64,000 nt of DNA from Bin87 sp963668585 (GCA_963668585.1 OY764869.1:1240001-1304000); one strand, 5' to 3'. Shown: positions 48,884 through 58,990, counted from the first letter of the stretch. Notes: generated by a model from the letters alone, not told the origin. Program-made: numbers and translations.

Positions 48884-49639
48884 TCAGGGACCGATGATCT
48901 CCACGGTTTGGATCACCACCGCATTGACCGGAGTCGAGCCTTCACCGCCAGGCTGCGTGGGAGCGGTGGCGATGGCGTCGATGGTTTCCAACCCGGCCAC
49001 GGCCTGCCCGAATATGGTGTAGTTGGGAGGCAACGCATAGTCGGCGTGCATGATGAAGAACTGGCTGCCGTTGGTGTTGGGGCCAGCGTTGGCCATCGCC
49101 AGAACCCCGCGGGCGTAGGGGCGCTGCACCGGTTCATCCGCGAAACTGTAGCCGGGCCCGCCGGACCCGGTGCCGGTGGGATCCCCGCCCTGGATCATGA
49201 ATCCGTCGATGGTGCGGTGAAAGATCACGCCGTCGTAGAAACCCTCTCGTGCCAGGAAGACGAAGTTGTTCACGGTGTTCGGTGCCTCCCCGGGCAACAG
49301 TTCCACCGTGATGGCTCCCGCCGAAGTGTTGAGCACCGCCGTATATGACGACGCCGGGTCAATGGTCATGGTGGGCGCTGACGACCACCGCTTGATTGAC
49401 CGGCCGCCCACAACGGAAACATCGGGCGTGGACGCTCCGGACTCGGACGAACCGGCGCCGGTGTCGACGATCTGGGTTGCCTGCGGGATCTGGGTCGGCG
49501 CGACCGCAACAGCGGGAGTTGTGGCCGATTCTTCGGGTTCGCCCAGCGTTGGGTTCGGTATGAAGTCGCAGCCGGCCAGAAACAGGGCGATGATGCCGGC
49601 GACGAGGACTGTGGTCAGTATTCTGCGAGTTTTCATCAT
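48884..49639 (-). CDS. Cyclophilin-type peptidyl-prolyl isomerase lipoprotein
   Basis: About 251 residues from ATG 49639 (GGGGCTGA upstream). The lipobox LFLAGC gives the lipid Cys near residue 22, then an Ala/Thr/Ser linker. The cyclophilin core has GFYDGVIFHRTIDGFMIQGGDPTGTGSGGPGYSFADE, containing the active-site Arg-Phe/Met-Gln set, and GVLAMANAGPNTNGSQFFIMHADYALPPNYTIFGQAVAGLETIDAI. It assists folding of exported proteins on the outer face of the membrane. The upstream RraA-like gene ends 14 bases before it. Confidence 0.93.
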   Translation of the reverse strand: MMKTRRILTTVLVAGIIALFLAGCDFIPNPTLGEPEESATTPAVAVAPTQIPQATQIVDTGAGSSESGASTPDVSVVGGRSIKRWSSAPTMTIDPASSYTAVLNTSAGAITVELLPGEAPNTVNNFVFLAREGFYDGVIFHRTIDGFMIQGGDPTGTGSGGPGYSFADEPVQRPYARGVLAMANAGPNTNGSQFFIMHADYALPPNYTIFGQAVAGLETIDAIATAPTQPGGEGSTPVNAVVIQTVEIIGP

Positions 49640-49652
49640 GTTCAGCCCCATC

Positions 49653-50339
49653 CTAATAGGGGCGGGTGATCTTGGCGACTTCTTTGAGGGCTTCCAGCGA
49701 GAAGTCCGGGGATTGGCACAGGCTGATGGTTTTCTGCTCATAGTCGGCGATGTCGCTGACCATGCCCGGTATCCGGTCGGCCAGTTCAAAGGGGATGTTG
49801 GTCACGCCGTGCTTGTCGCCGTGGAGCAGGTCGCCGGTGGACACGGTGAGTCCCCCAACGTCGATGGGGATGCCCATATCCACCATGTGGACATAGGCAT
49901 GGGACACCGACACCTCTTTGGCGAAGAACTGGAAGCCGAGTTCGCGGACTTCGTCAAGGTCGCGCACCGTTCCGTCGGTGGCGACGGCCACCGCGCCCAG
50001 CGCCTTGTGGATGTTGGACTGCACCTCACCCCAATAGGCGCCCAGGGGCGGATTGTCGATGTCGTGCAGCACGATGAAACGAGGCTCGGGCACGGAAACG
50101 ATGAGATCCCACCAGTCCTCGCGGGCCACGCTGCGGCCCTCGGGACGATTGGCGGATATGACACCGGTCACGGCGTACCCGACGATGGGCGGAAATTCCT
50201 GGAAAACCGTCTTGATCTCTGGGAGCATGAAGCCGGCGTTCTTGGGGCGGAAATTGAAGCCTTCAATCGCGTTGCAGATGCTCGGCGAGTCGATTTTGGC
50301 GAGGGCTTGCAGGGTTGCGTCGCTGACGGTCTGGTACAA
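49653..50339 (-). CDS. RraA-family protein (HMG aldolase/RraA fold)
   Basis: A 228-residue protein with a TTG start and AGGAGG seven bases upstream. VFQEFPPIVGYAVTGVISANRPEG and ALGAVAVATDGTVRDLDEVRELGFQFFAKEVSVSHAYVHMVDMGIPIDVGGLTVSTGDLLHGDKHGV are the family core; the Asp-Gly-x-Arg-Asp (DGTVRDLDE) segment binds the metal or substrate. Members are RNase E regulators or aldolases for 4-hydroxy-4-methyl-2-oxoglutarate and related acids. An aldolase/oxaloacetate decarboxylase role seems more likely outside Proteobacteria. Confidence 0.85.
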   Translation of the reverse strand: MYQTVSDATLQALAKIDSPSICNAIEGFNFRPKNAGFMLPEIKTVFQEFPPIVGYAVTGVISANRPEGRSVAREDWWDLIVSVPEPRFIVLHDIDNPPLGAYWGEVQSNIHKALGAVAVATDGTVRDLDEVRELGFQFFAKEVSVSHAYVHMVDMGIPIDVGGLTVSTGDLLHGDKHGVTNIPFELADRIPGMVSDIADYEQKTISLCQSPDFSLEALKEVAKITRPY

Positions 50340-50445
50340 GGCCGGGCCTCCTGGGTTGGCAAACAGGTCTCGCGCCGGCGATGCACCGGCGCGCCAGAAA
50401 GCATATCACAAATCAACGGACGCAGAGGCAGGCCAGCGCAGGATC

Positions 50446-50600
50446 GCCGGGCCATTCGATTGTTGACGATAGATTGGGTGGTCCGCTTAGATTAGGTAGT
50501 CCGCTCATCCTGAGCCTGTCGAAGGACGAGCGGGCGGCGAGCAGGGAACCGTTCCGGCAACAGCAAATGGCTTTCGCCAGGATAATCGAATGGCCTTGCC
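50446..50600. mobile_element. MITE-like element, full copy
   Basis: 155 bases. The left end GCCGGGCCATTCGATTGTTG (50446) and the right end GGATAATCGAATGGCC (to about 50599) are inverted repeats. The core TGAGCCTGTCGAAGGACGAG and GAGCAGGGAACCGTTCCGG are inside, with an extra TTAGATTAGG insertion relative to the 40558 copy. Confidence 0.8.
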
Positions 50601-50698
50601 GGGATCGGGCAACCGCCGGCCGCATTTGGCGATATCAGTCTGTTTCCCGGGCCAGTGGAGTCAGAGCCGAAAGAGTTCACGGCCGGTTGGCGTTGCGC

Positions 50699-50953
50699 TC
50701 AATCGCGGCGGTCCGACGGGTCATCATCCAGAATGTACTCGTCAACGTACTCGTCGTCGTGGTAATAGTCCCAGTAGTCCTCTTCGGACTCCTGCCGGTG
50801 CAGCCGACCCCAGATCCACTTGCCGACCACGACCACAACCGCCAGGATCACCAGGCCGCCGATTATCCACACGTCCAGATAGGCCAAAAACGACAGATCC
50901 TGGGACACGCCGCCGGACTGCAGTGCGATGGAGAGGATGCTGAATAGGTTCAT
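50699..50953 (-). CDS. Small single-pass membrane protein
   Basis: An 84-residue frame from ATG 50953 (MNLFSILSIALQSGG). One hydrophobic helix spans about 26-44 (VWIIGGLVILAVVVVVGKWIWG), then a charged, Asp/Glu/Tyr-rich cytoplasmic tail (DYWDYYHDDEYVDEYILDDD). No family recognised. The acidic tail and helix are unlike a chance product, and the codon use fits the genome, but the gene is short and alone, next to a MITE-like element. Confidence 0.55.
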   Translation of the reverse strand: MNLFSILSIALQSGGVSQDLSFLAYLDVWIIGGLVILAVVVVVGKWIWGRLHRQESEEDYWDYYHDDEYVDEYILDDDPSDRRD

Positions 50954-51094
50954 TGGTTCACCGGGGGCGGAAAATCGCCGAATCTTGCAGGGCCTCAAAC
51001 GTGCCCTCGCATTAACGATTTACAATAATATCATCCGTTTCCCGCCGGGATATCGAATACCCGTCGCCGCCAAGAGGTGATTTGAAGCGGGTCA

Positions 51095-52021
51095 ATGGTG
51101 AAGATTATGAAAGAGACTGTGAACTCCTTCCTGCAGCACCTGATCGTCGAACGCGGATTCTCCCAAAACACCCTCGACGCCTACAGCAGCGACCTCAACC
51201 AGTTCCGCGAATTCGTCGGCGGCTACCTGAATGCCAACGATGACGACCCCGAAGCCTGGCGCATGGTGGACCTGACGCTGCTCAACGCCTACATCAGCGA
51301 ACTGCGCGACAAAAAGGGATACCGGGACTCGACCACCGCCCGCAAGGTGGCTGCGGTTCGCTCCTTCTTCGGCTACCTGAGCGCCAACGACATCATCAGC
51401 GAAGACCCCACCGAGAACCTCGGGTCGCCACGGGTCGGACGCTCTGTGCCCAAGTTCATCTCGGAAGCCGACGTCAAGCTCCTGCTCAATACCGCCGCCG
51501 ACACCGGCACCCCGGAAGGCCGCCGCGACGCCAGCATCCTGGAACTCCTGTACGCCACCGGCGTCCGGGTCAGTGAACTGGTTGCCCTCAACGTGCAGGA
51601 CATCGACTTTGAGGAAGGATTCATCCGCGCCTGGGGCAAGGGCTCCAAGGAGAGGATCGTATATCTCTACCCCGAAGCCCTGTCCAACCTGCGCGGCTAC
51701 ATCGGGGGCGCGCGCGCCCAACTCGTCAACAACAGGAAGGGTGAAACCGCCCTCTACATCAACAACCGGGGCGAGCGTCTGACCCGCCAATGGGTCTGGA
51801 ACATCCTCAAAACCGCCGCAAAGAAATCCGGGATCGATCCCAAGATCACTCCCCACACCCTGCGCCATAGCTTCGCCACCCACCTGCTCCAGAATGGCGC
51901 CTCGCTGCGCCACGTTCAGGAACTGCTCGGGCATTCCAACATCTCCACCACCCAGGTGTACACCCACCTCACCGACTCCCACGTCCGTGAGGAATACGAG
52001 CGCAGCCACCCGCGCGCCTGA
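51095..52021 (+). CDS. Tyrosine recombinase XerD/XerC family
   Basis: A 308-residue tyrosine recombinase. The N-terminal SAM-like domain is VNSFLQHLIVERGFSQNTLDAYSSDLNQFREFV. The catalytic domain has Arg in YATGVRVSELVAL, Lys in WGKGSKERIVYL, HTLRHSFATHLL (His-xx-Arg), LGHSNISTTQVYTHL (His and the nucleophile Tyr). Length and order fit XerD-type proteins that resolve chromosome dimers at dif. No dif-like site is obvious nearby, and there is no second recombinase gene, so it may act alone. Confidence 0.9.
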   Translation: MVKIMKETVNSFLQHLIVERGFSQNTLDAYSSDLNQFREFVGGYLNANDDDPEAWRMVDLTLLNAYISELRDKKGYRDSTTARKVAAVRSFFGYLSANDIISEDPTENLGSPRVGRSVPKFISEADVKLLLNTAADTGTPEGRRDASILELLYATGVRVSELVALNVQDIDFEEGFIRAWGKGSKERIVYLYPEALSNLRGYIGGARAQLVNNRKGETALYINNRGERLTRQWVWNILKTAAKKSGIDPKITPHTLRHSFATHLLQNGASLRHVQELLGHSNISTTQVYTHLTDSHVREEYERSHPRA

Positions 52022-52123
52022 CCCTCCGGCCGGGCCGTCCGTCAACGTGGCTCGCCGGCCGCGCCAACGCAGACCCGGCGGCATTGAGGCGGCAAATTGC
52101 CCGGTTGGGTCCCGACCCTGAGG

Positions 52124-55100
52124 CTAACCGCCCTCTCCGGCGCGCAGCACTCGCTGCACTTCCAGGCGTCCCGTCACGAAGGCCAGCCAGATCACGGTGA
52201 TGACGCTCACCGTGGCCAGCACCGCATAGGCCAGCGCAAGCATGCGCCAATCGGTTTCAAAAGTCAGCGGCGGTGTGGCGCGGACTCCTCCCTCGGCCAC
52301 TTCCAGCACCGGCAGCAGGGCCGCGCCGATCTGCGCCCCCGCCCAGGTGCCCACGGCCACGCCGGCAATCACCACGATTGCCAGGTTGAACCACACCACT
52401 CCGTTTAGTTGTCCCCGGGTGCTGCCCAGCGTCCTCAGCAGGGCGAACTCGGTTTGACGCTCCCGCGTATCGAGCCAGCAGAACAGCGCGATTCCGGACG
52501 CGCTGGCCAGCGCCAGGGCCAGGAACATGATCACCAGCAAACCGCCCCATCCGGCATTCGCCAATGGCTGTTGCCCGCGCAGGTCGGCCTCCTCTTCGGC
52601 GACCATGACGCGGCCGGTGCTGACGCCCAACTCCCGGACCAGGGTCGAGGCTTCGTCCGCCTGCGCCATCGCGCCCGCCAGATCTCCCGGCACGATGCCG
52701 CGGTCGATCCAAAGCTCGCCGGCCCCTCCGAAAATGCGCCGGCTGTGCCGGTTGGAGTATTCCACGAACTCGCCGAGATCCACAATGACGAAGGGTTGCT
52801 CACGCGGGTCCACCGTGGGGAAGAATTCCGCCACGCCGGCCACTTCCAGCGGCAACGCGAACGTGGACATGCCCAGGCTGATCCGGTCGCCAATCTCGGA
52901 TCCGGTGGCTTCCAGGATTCGCGGGCTGACCACCGCCGGCAGCGGCGGCGAAGTGGAGCCGGGCCTCAGGCCCGGCGCTCCGATTCCACCGGGAGACCAA
53001 CTGAACACCGTTGAACCGGTGGTTCCGGTGCGGGAGACGTTGTGGCTGGTCTCCAGCGAATACAGGCCGGGCCGCACGTAGTCCTCAATCGCAGTCCAGC
53101 CGTCCGCCGAATCGAACGGTTCGATGACCACGTCTCCCCCGGGCGTGTGGGCCGTCAACGTGTCCATGAAAAGGATGCCGGGGCGGTCTCGGCCGGTGCG
53201 TCCCACAATCTGGAGGTTGATCAGGGTGTGCGGCGGTTGGTCCAGTCGTGGCTGCTGTTCATCGTCAGTGGGCCGTCCGGACCGTCCCAGCCTGAGGTCA
53301 ACCTTCTGCTCCAGTTGCACCCATTCCCGTCCGCTGACATCCCCAAGCGGTATGTCATAGTGGCGGCCGGAGTCATCTCGGAGGCGGGCGGACACGCTCA
53401 CCAGTTGACCTGGCAAGCCGCCGGTGCGCGCCCACAGCGAAAGATGGGTGGTGCCGTCCGGCAAGCGCACTCCCTCAGGCGCGTTGGGATTGGGCGCGAT
53501 CAGGGCCATCAGTTCCGGCAGTGTCTGGCCGTTTGCGAAATCATCGCGCCACCACGCCACGTCGGCCAGTCGCGAAGTTTCCACGGCCAGCGCAGAAACT
53601 CTTTGGGAGCCGAACCCTTCGGTCAACAGGCTGCCCTCGGTTCGCATCGTTTCTGCCGAACCCGGCAGCGTCTGCGAAGCGCCGGTGAAGGCCCGGGGGA
53701 TGCGCCCGCCGTCGTGCTGGATGCGTATGTCCGCGCCGGTATCATAGCGGACCCGGTCGTCCAGGCTGCGGGTCAGGGTGGCCGAAAACGCGCTGCCCAC
53801 CACGCCCAGGGCGGTGGCGAGCATCAGCAGGGCCACCAGGCTCCCCGGAGCGATGGGGTCGCGGGCGATGCGTCGCAAACCCTGCACCAGCCAGCCGGGG
53901 CCGAACGGCCCGACCACCCGCGCGGACAAGCCCATCGCCAGCGGGAAAAAGCGCATCACCAGCAGGCCCAGCGCGATCAGTCCCAGCGCCGGCCCCAGCA
54001 ACAGCGCAAAATCGATTTCCAGATCGCGCCCGCCCAGGCTTCTGGTCAGCACCGTGCCCCGGCTGGAGATTTGCCACCAGAGAAACGCGATCACCACCAG
54101 CGCCAGCAGGTCAAGATAGTAGCGATGAACAAAGGGCGTACGGGCGGGACGCGCCCCGGACTGCCGAAACTCCACTATGCCCTTCCCCGCGGCGGCCAGG
54201 GTCGCCAGGGACAGCACCAGCACCGCCAACGCCGCGCCCGCCGCGCCCATGCCAAAGGCCTGCCAGGACAGCGACACCGGAGCCCCCGAGGATGCGGAGT
54301 CGAACACCAGCCCGCCCAGCCCCTTGGCCAGCAGCGGCGACAGCAAGACGCCGACGATAACCGATGGAACCGCCAGCAGCAGCCCTTCCACCAGCGTCAA
54401 CACCCCGATCTGGAAGGTGGTTGCTCCCCGGCTCTTGAGCATGGCGATCTCGGCGGCCCGTGCCCGAATGACCATCCCGGCTGTGATGGTGAGGTAGTAC
54501 GCCAATATGCCGGTGACGAGGAACACCATCAGGAACAGCGGTATGCGGGCCAGCAGCAGTCGCTCCTCATGGTCGTCCAGGATGCGCGCCAGGCCGGTGG
54601 ACGTGCTGCCGTTGGGCAGGTAGTTGGACACGTCGCGCCGCACCTGGCGCAGCGCGGTTTGAAACTCATCAACCTGCTTGGCCGGCAGGCCGTGTCGGTC
54701 CACCTGCAGGAACCAGGCTGAACTGGTATAGATGCCGGGATACCGGCGCCCGACCTGCTCCAGGAGCGCCTCTTCCGATACGAAGAGCGGCACCAGGGTC
54801 CAGTCGTCGTCATGGTATGAGAGCAGTTTGTTCCTCCGATACCAGAACTCCTCGTCGGGGTCGGTTGGCTCGATGACGCCGACCACCATCACCTTGGTGG
54901 CGGGTTGTCCCTCTCCCCCGGTTGCCGGCACGATTTCAAACCCTTCTCCCACCGGAAGGTCCAGGAACTCCAGACCGGTGGGATCAACCGCCACCTCGAT
55001 TACCACGCGGTCGGTGGCGCCGGTGCTGTCGTCGTAACCGCCGCCTCCTGATACGCTCGGCCAGCGGCCCTGCACCAACCGGCCCTTGCCCTCCTGCAAA

Positions 55101-55528
55101 CCCGATAGATACTGGAGTCTCCCTCGGGGGCGCACGTCATTTGGCAGGTCCAGATTGGGCCGACCCGAGAAGTAAAAGGTCGCCGTCTCAATCTGGAAGG
55201 ATGCCGCGCCGATGGCGTCGCCCAGGGGCGTCATCACCCGTTGGGCGACGAACCGCTGGGAGTTTCGGTAGCGGTCGCTGGCCGCCGTCGCCGTGCGCGG
55301 GTCGTCCAGGTCGTTGAATACGCGGACCCAGAGGTTCACGTCTCCTGATTCCGCTTCGGACAGGGCGCGACGCAGCGCAGTCTCCGCCAGCAGGTCGTTG
55401 AATACCACGGCGCTGGACAGCAGCACCACCGCCAGCGTCACGCCCAGCAGCACGGTCAACTCGATGCGGAAGGAGGACATCAATCGCCGCCGCGCCAGGA
55501 CGTAGCCGAGGTTGAGGATTGCCGGCAT
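52124..55528 (-). CDS. FtsX-like ABC transporter permease, second of a tandem pair
   Basis: A 1134-residue membrane protein with the double MacB/FtsX layout: an N-terminal helix (LTVLLGVTLAVVLLSSAVVF), a large extracytoplasmic domain, an FtsX three-helix block (IPLFLMVFLVTGILAYYLTITAGMVIRARAAEIAMLKSRGATTFQ, about 330-410), a second large domain, and a C-terminal FtsX block (LALALASASGIALFCWLDTRERQTEFALLRTLGSTRGQL, about 1015-1060). AEIAMLKSRGA and TEFALLRTLGS are coupling motifs for an ATPase, which is not encoded nearby. It starts within the stop codon of the preceding permease gene (TAATG). Confidence 0.88.
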   Translation of the reverse strand: MPAILNLGYVLARRRLMSSFRIELTVLLGVTLAVVLLSSAVVFNDLLAETALRRALSEAESGDVNLWVRVFNDLDDPRTATAASDRYRNSQRFVAQRVMTPLGDAIGAASFQIETATFYFSGRPNLDLPNDVRPRGRLQYLSGLQEGKGRLVQGRWPSVSGGGGYDDSTGATDRVVIEVAVDPTGLEFLDLPVGEGFEIVPATGGEGQPATKVMVVGVIEPTDPDEEFWYRRNKLLSYHDDDWTLVPLFVSEEALLEQVGRRYPGIYTSSAWFLQVDRHGLPAKQVDEFQTALRQVRRDVSNYLPNGSTSTGLARILDDHEERLLLARIPLFLMVFLVTGILAYYLTITAGMVIRARAAEIAMLKSRGATTFQIGVLTLVEGLLLAVPSVIVGVLLSPLLAKGLGGLVFDSASSGAPVSLSWQAFGMGAAGAALAVLVLSLATLAAAGKGIVEFRQSGARPARTPFVHRYYLDLLALVVIAFLWWQISSRGTVLTRSLGGRDLEIDFALLLGPALGLIALGLLVMRFFPLAMGLSARVVGPFGPGWLVQGLRRIARDPIAPGSLVALLMLATALGVVGSAFSATLTRSLDDRVRYDTGADIRIQHDGGRIPRAFTGASQTLPGSAETMRTEGSLLTEGFGSQRVSALAVETSRLADVAWWRDDFANGQTLPELMALIAPNPNAPEGVRLPDGTTHLSLWARTGGLPGQLVSVSARLRDDSGRHYDIPLGDVSGREWVQLEQKVDLRLGRSGRPTDDEQQPRLDQPPHTLINLQIVGRTGRDRPGILFMDTLTAHTPGGDVVIEPFDSADGWTAIEDYVRPGLYSLETSHNVSRTGTTGSTVFSWSPGGIGAPGLRPGSTSPPLPAVVSPRILEATGSEIGDRISLGMSTFALPLEVAGVAEFFPTVDPREQPFVIVDLGEFVEYSNRHSRRIFGGAGELWIDRGIVPGDLAGAMAQADEASTLVRELGVSTGRVMVAEEEADLRGQQPLANAGWGGLLVIMFLALALASASGIALFCWLDTRERQTEFALLRTLGSTRGQLNGVVWFNLAIVVIAGVAVGTWAGAQIGAALLPVLEVAEGGVRATPPLTFETDWRMLALAYAVLATVSVITVIWLAFVTGRLEVQRVLRAGEGG

Positions 55529-58500
55529 TATTCAGTCTCCCTCAGCACTTCCGGCGGCCGCAGGCGGCTGGCCACAGTCCCGGCCAGCATGATAGCCGCC
55601 GCCGCCGCTATCGCCAGGCAGCAGAAGGTCGCCACCAGCCAGGGCCCCTGCACCACGAAAATTATGGGAGGCGTTACCGCGCCGCCGGAGGCGTTGCCGG
55701 CCAGCTCTCCCAGCGTCCAGCGAGCGAGACCCCATCCGGACAGCCCTCCGATGATCACGCCCAGCGCCGCGATGATGATACGCTCCAACGCCAGCCCTGC
55801 GAACCGCTGCCAGCCGAGAACGCCCAGCGCGGCGCTCACCGACATATCCACGCGTTGCTCGCGAACCGCCACCGCCGCATGGGCGCACAGCGCCAACCCG
55901 ACTGCCAGCGCCAGCGCCGCCAGGCCGATGCCGGTCAGCGCATCCCACGCTCCGCCGGCCAGGGGGTTTCTGGTCGCAAGGTCAACCGTATCTTTCCGGT
56001 CTCGCAGGTACGACAGGCGGTAGCCAACATCCAGTATGGCCCCGGCCACGGCCGCGCGGTCCAGCGCCGGATCCTCGGAGACATCGAACCACCATTCGCT
56101 GGGAACTGTGGGGTCCGCTCCCGGGGCCTGCGCCAGCCACGCCCGCAACTCATGCGCGGACACAACAACGAACGGCCGCCTGGCGTCCAGGGTCGGGAAG
56201 TGGTTCACCGTGCTGGTCACCCGCGTCGGCACCACGTATCCGTCAACGGTGATGCGCACCGACTGGCCTTCCTCAAACCCGGGGCCGGCCACGGATGGCA
56301 GCGGCAGCATCCCCGGCGGGATCACGATGCCGCGCGGAGACCGGCCCAGCGGTTCCTGCCACCTGATGGACAGGCCGGCGTCGCCCGCCTGCGCCGCGTC
56401 GGGAGTGCGCTCGATGCGGTCGGGGACGTTGCCTCCCTGCGGCAGCGCCGTCCAGGCCCCGACTTCTTCAAAACCCTCGATGACCAACCCATCCGCGCCC
56501 AGACCCGGACCCAACGCGGTTATATTGTCGAACGATAGGCCGCCCGGTGGAGTGCGCGAAAAGGAATCTCCCGAGATGTACGCCGCCACCACCCTCCACC
56601 GATCGGTGGCCGGCGCAGTGTCGCTCACCTCAGGCATGGGCGCGACGAGATACTCCCAGGGATCCCCCACTCCGAAACGGGGAGCGACCGGCCCCATCTC
56701 CAGGTTGCGGTAGAATCCGCGTTCGTTGCCGATGCGGAGCCATAACCGGTAGGTCGGCAGGGGCACCCCGGCGCCCACGTCCTGCCCGTCGTCCCGCCGC
56801 ACCCAGATGCCCACGCGTTCGGTGGACTGCGGCAGGGACACTCCTGCGGCCTCCGGCGCGAGCGTGCGACGCAACGGCGCCAGCAGCGTGTCAAGGGGAG
56901 CCGGCTCACCGTCGGCAAAGTCGTCGCGCCACCAGGACGCATGGGGCATGGTGATGGGGTCCACGCCCAGCACCGTTCCGCGCTGCGTCCCGCCATCGAG
57001 GAAACCCACCGACTCCCGGATGATCGGAGCCACCGCTTCCACACCTTCAATATCATTCAGGCGGTCGATGCGCTCCTGCTCGGTGCGGCCGATGAAGGTG
57101 GCCCCGCCAAGGACGATGTCTCCCCCAACCCGGTGATTGGCCTGGTCGGCCTCGCTCCGCGCCAATGTGGTCTGGAACGACCCTGCGAATACGCCCAGGG
57201 CGGCGGCCAGCGTGACCACCACCGTCAGCGACGCGTACGGCAATGGGTGCCGCGCCATGCGTCTCAGGGACAGCGCGACCCAGGCCGGAGTCGTCCGCTG
57301 CGCCAGCCATGCTGTGCCCAACAACAACCACGGCAGCGCGCGCAGCATCAGAAACGCCAGCGTGAGCAGCGCCGCGGAAGGAGCCAGCAGGAGCGACGGA
57401 TCGAGTTCCGGCCCGCGCCCGGTCAGGGTTCCTTCCACGAATCCGCCGCGCTGTCTGATCTGCCAGACCAGCACCCCCAGGGCGACCACGGCCAGCAGAT
57501 CGATGTAGTACCGTTGCAGCCACGGCGCGGAGGGCGGTCGCGCCCGGGCTCGCAGAAAGTCCAGAATGCCCAGCCTCGCCAGGCTGCCTCCGGCCACCGT
57601 CAGCACCGCCAGGCTCAACAGGCCGCCCACCGCTCCCGTCGCGTACATCTGCCATGACAGGGTCACGTCCAGTGGTGTTTCACCGACTCCCGCGCGGTCG
57701 GCCGGGTTGATCGCGCCGATGAGGAAAAAGCTGCCAATGCCCCAGGCGATCAGCGGGCCGATGAGCGTTGCCAGCACGACGATCAGGCCTTCTCCCACCG
57801 CCAGCAGGCCACTGATCTGGCCCACGCTTGCGCCCCGGCTGCGCAGCATGGATGATTCGGCGGCCCGCGCTCCGGCCAGCAGGCTCACCGCCAGCGCGAG
57901 GAAGTACAGAATGACCACCACCACCAGCGAAATGAACAGGAGCAGCGGAGCGCGGGCCAGGGTCAACTCGCGTTGGTAGGTTGCCAGCAGTCCGGTGCCC
58001 CGGCTGTTCTCCAGACCGGTCAGCACAAAGGAACGGGGAAATTCGCTGTTGATGTCGGTTTCCAGTGCGGTCAGGTTGTCGCGGGTTTGCTGGACCGTTT
58101 CCGCGGTTATGATGTCGGGTCTCACGTACAGGAACCAGCCGAAATCTCCCACCAGCGTGGGGTGCGGCACGCCGATTCCATCGAAGTACGCCGTTTCGGA
58201 TACATAGATCGGCGCGACGGGCCGTCCCTCCCAGTCGCCGATGCGGAAGTAGTCGGCGCTGCCCATCCAGTATTCCGCGCGCGGCGCAATCGGCTCGGCC
58301 AGTCCGACGATATCGACGGCCACATACTGTGGAGGTTCGTCATCGTCGCCTTCGTAAACCACCAGCCATGCCGTTTCGCCAAGGGACCAGCCCGTTAGCC
58401 GTGCCGTGTCCACGCCCAGCACGCCCTCAATCCGCGGGCACCCGTTCAGTTGCGGGCAGCCGCCGGGATCCATCGTTATGCTGTCCGACGGCCAGTCTCC

Positions 58501-58932
58501 CTCCACCAGTCGGGAGTTTTCCTCAAAACCCGTGACGAAAAACGGGCGGCCCAGGGGAACGTCGTCGATGCCGAAAGGAATCCCCGCGCCCGTCATGGGC
58601 AGGATGGGCAGCATCTTGGCGTACCGGTGCGCGCCCCTCAGCAGGTACCCAACGTCCCGGTCGATGATGCTCTCGATCTTGGTGCGCAGGGCAGCGTAAT
58701 CTTCCGGTCCCAGCGGGCGGTTGCGCACCACGATTTGGGTGTTGATCACGGTGGGAGAGGTTACGGCCAGCGAATGACGCAACCCGGCCTCGGCCAGCGC
58801 CTGTGAGTACATCGCCCCAAGCGCCATGATGGTGACGGCGGCCAGAACACCGAACGCGGTCACGGCCAACAGGCCCCAGGCTGACCTTATGCGTCGGGGC
58901 AGCAGCCACAGCAGCAGGGCGATACTACGCAT
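55528..58932 (-). CDS. FtsX-like ABC transporter permease, first of a tandem pair
   Basis: Also 1134 residues, same overall plan as its partner: N-terminal helix (AWGLLAVTAFGVLAAVTIMAL), extracytoplasmic domain with AKMLPILPMTGAGIPFGID, an FtsX block (LISLVVVVILYFLALAVSLLAGARAAESSMLRSRGASVGQISGL), a second extracytoplasmic region and a C-terminal block (EQRVDMSVSAALGVLGWQRFAGLALERIIIAALG). The two proteins differ in sequence but match in length and topology, so they may form a heterodimer. The function (lipid or lipoprotein export, or peptidoglycan signalling) is unknown. No ATPase gene is adjacent. Confidence 0.88.
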   Translation of the reverse strand: MRSIALLLWLLPRRIRSAWGLLAVTAFGVLAAVTIMALGAMYSQALAEAGLRHSLAVTSPTVINTQIVVRNRPLGPEDYAALRTKIESIIDRDVGYLLRGAHRYAKMLPILPMTGAGIPFGIDDVPLGRPFFVTGFEENSRLVEGDWPSDSITMDPGGCPQLNGCPRIEGVLGVDTARLTGWSLGETAWLVVYEGDDDEPPQYVAVDIVGLAEPIAPRAEYWMGSADYFRIGDWEGRPVAPIYVSETAYFDGIGVPHPTLVGDFGWFLYVRPDIITAETVQQTRDNLTALETDINSEFPRSFVLTGLENSRGTGLLATYQRELTLARAPLLLFISLVVVVILYFLALAVSLLAGARAAESSMLRSRGASVGQISGLLAVGEGLIVVLATLIGPLIAWGIGSFFLIGAINPADRAGVGETPLDVTLSWQMYATGAVGGLLSLAVLTVAGGSLARLGILDFLRARARPPSAPWLQRYYIDLLAVVALGVLVWQIRQRGGFVEGTLTGRGPELDPSLLLAPSAALLTLAFLMLRALPWLLLGTAWLAQRTTPAWVALSLRRMARHPLPYASLTVVVTLAAALGVFAGSFQTTLARSEADQANHRVGGDIVLGGATFIGRTEQERIDRLNDIEGVEAVAPIIRESVGFLDGGTQRGTVLGVDPITMPHASWWRDDFADGEPAPLDTLLAPLRRTLAPEAAGVSLPQSTERVGIWVRRDDGQDVGAGVPLPTYRLWLRIGNERGFYRNLEMGPVAPRFGVGDPWEYLVAPMPEVSDTAPATDRWRVVAAYISGDSFSRTPPGGLSFDNITALGPGLGADGLVIEGFEEVGAWTALPQGGNVPDRIERTPDAAQAGDAGLSIRWQEPLGRSPRGIVIPPGMLPLPSVAGPGFEEGQSVRITVDGYVVPTRVTSTVNHFPTLDARRPFVVVSAHELRAWLAQAPGADPTVPSEWWFDVSEDPALDRAAVAGAILDVGYRLSYLRDRKDTVDLATRNPLAGGAWDALTGIGLAALALAVGLALCAHAAVAVREQRVDMSVSAALGVLGWQRFAGLALERIIIAALGVIIGGLSGWGLARWTLGELAGNASGGAVTPPIIFVVQGPWLVATFCCLAIAAAAAIMLAGTVASRLRPPEVLRETE

Positions 58933-58962
58933 TGCGCTGAACTTGATAATCGCTGGTGGTGC

Positions 58963-58990
58963 TAAGGGCGGGCTCGAAACCCGCCCCGGT
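58963..58990. repeat. Degenerate copy of the GGGGCGGG intergenic hairpin
   Basis: TAAGGGCGGGCTCGAAACCCGCCCC: the stem GGGCGGG/CCCGCCC is kept, but the outer bases differ. It lies 30 bases upstream of the FtsX operon start codon. Confidence 0.6.

Noticed and set aside
53042..54721. 559-codon plus-strand frame
   Set aside because: Antisense to the FtsX permease; rich in Gln, Arg and His as expected of a shadow.
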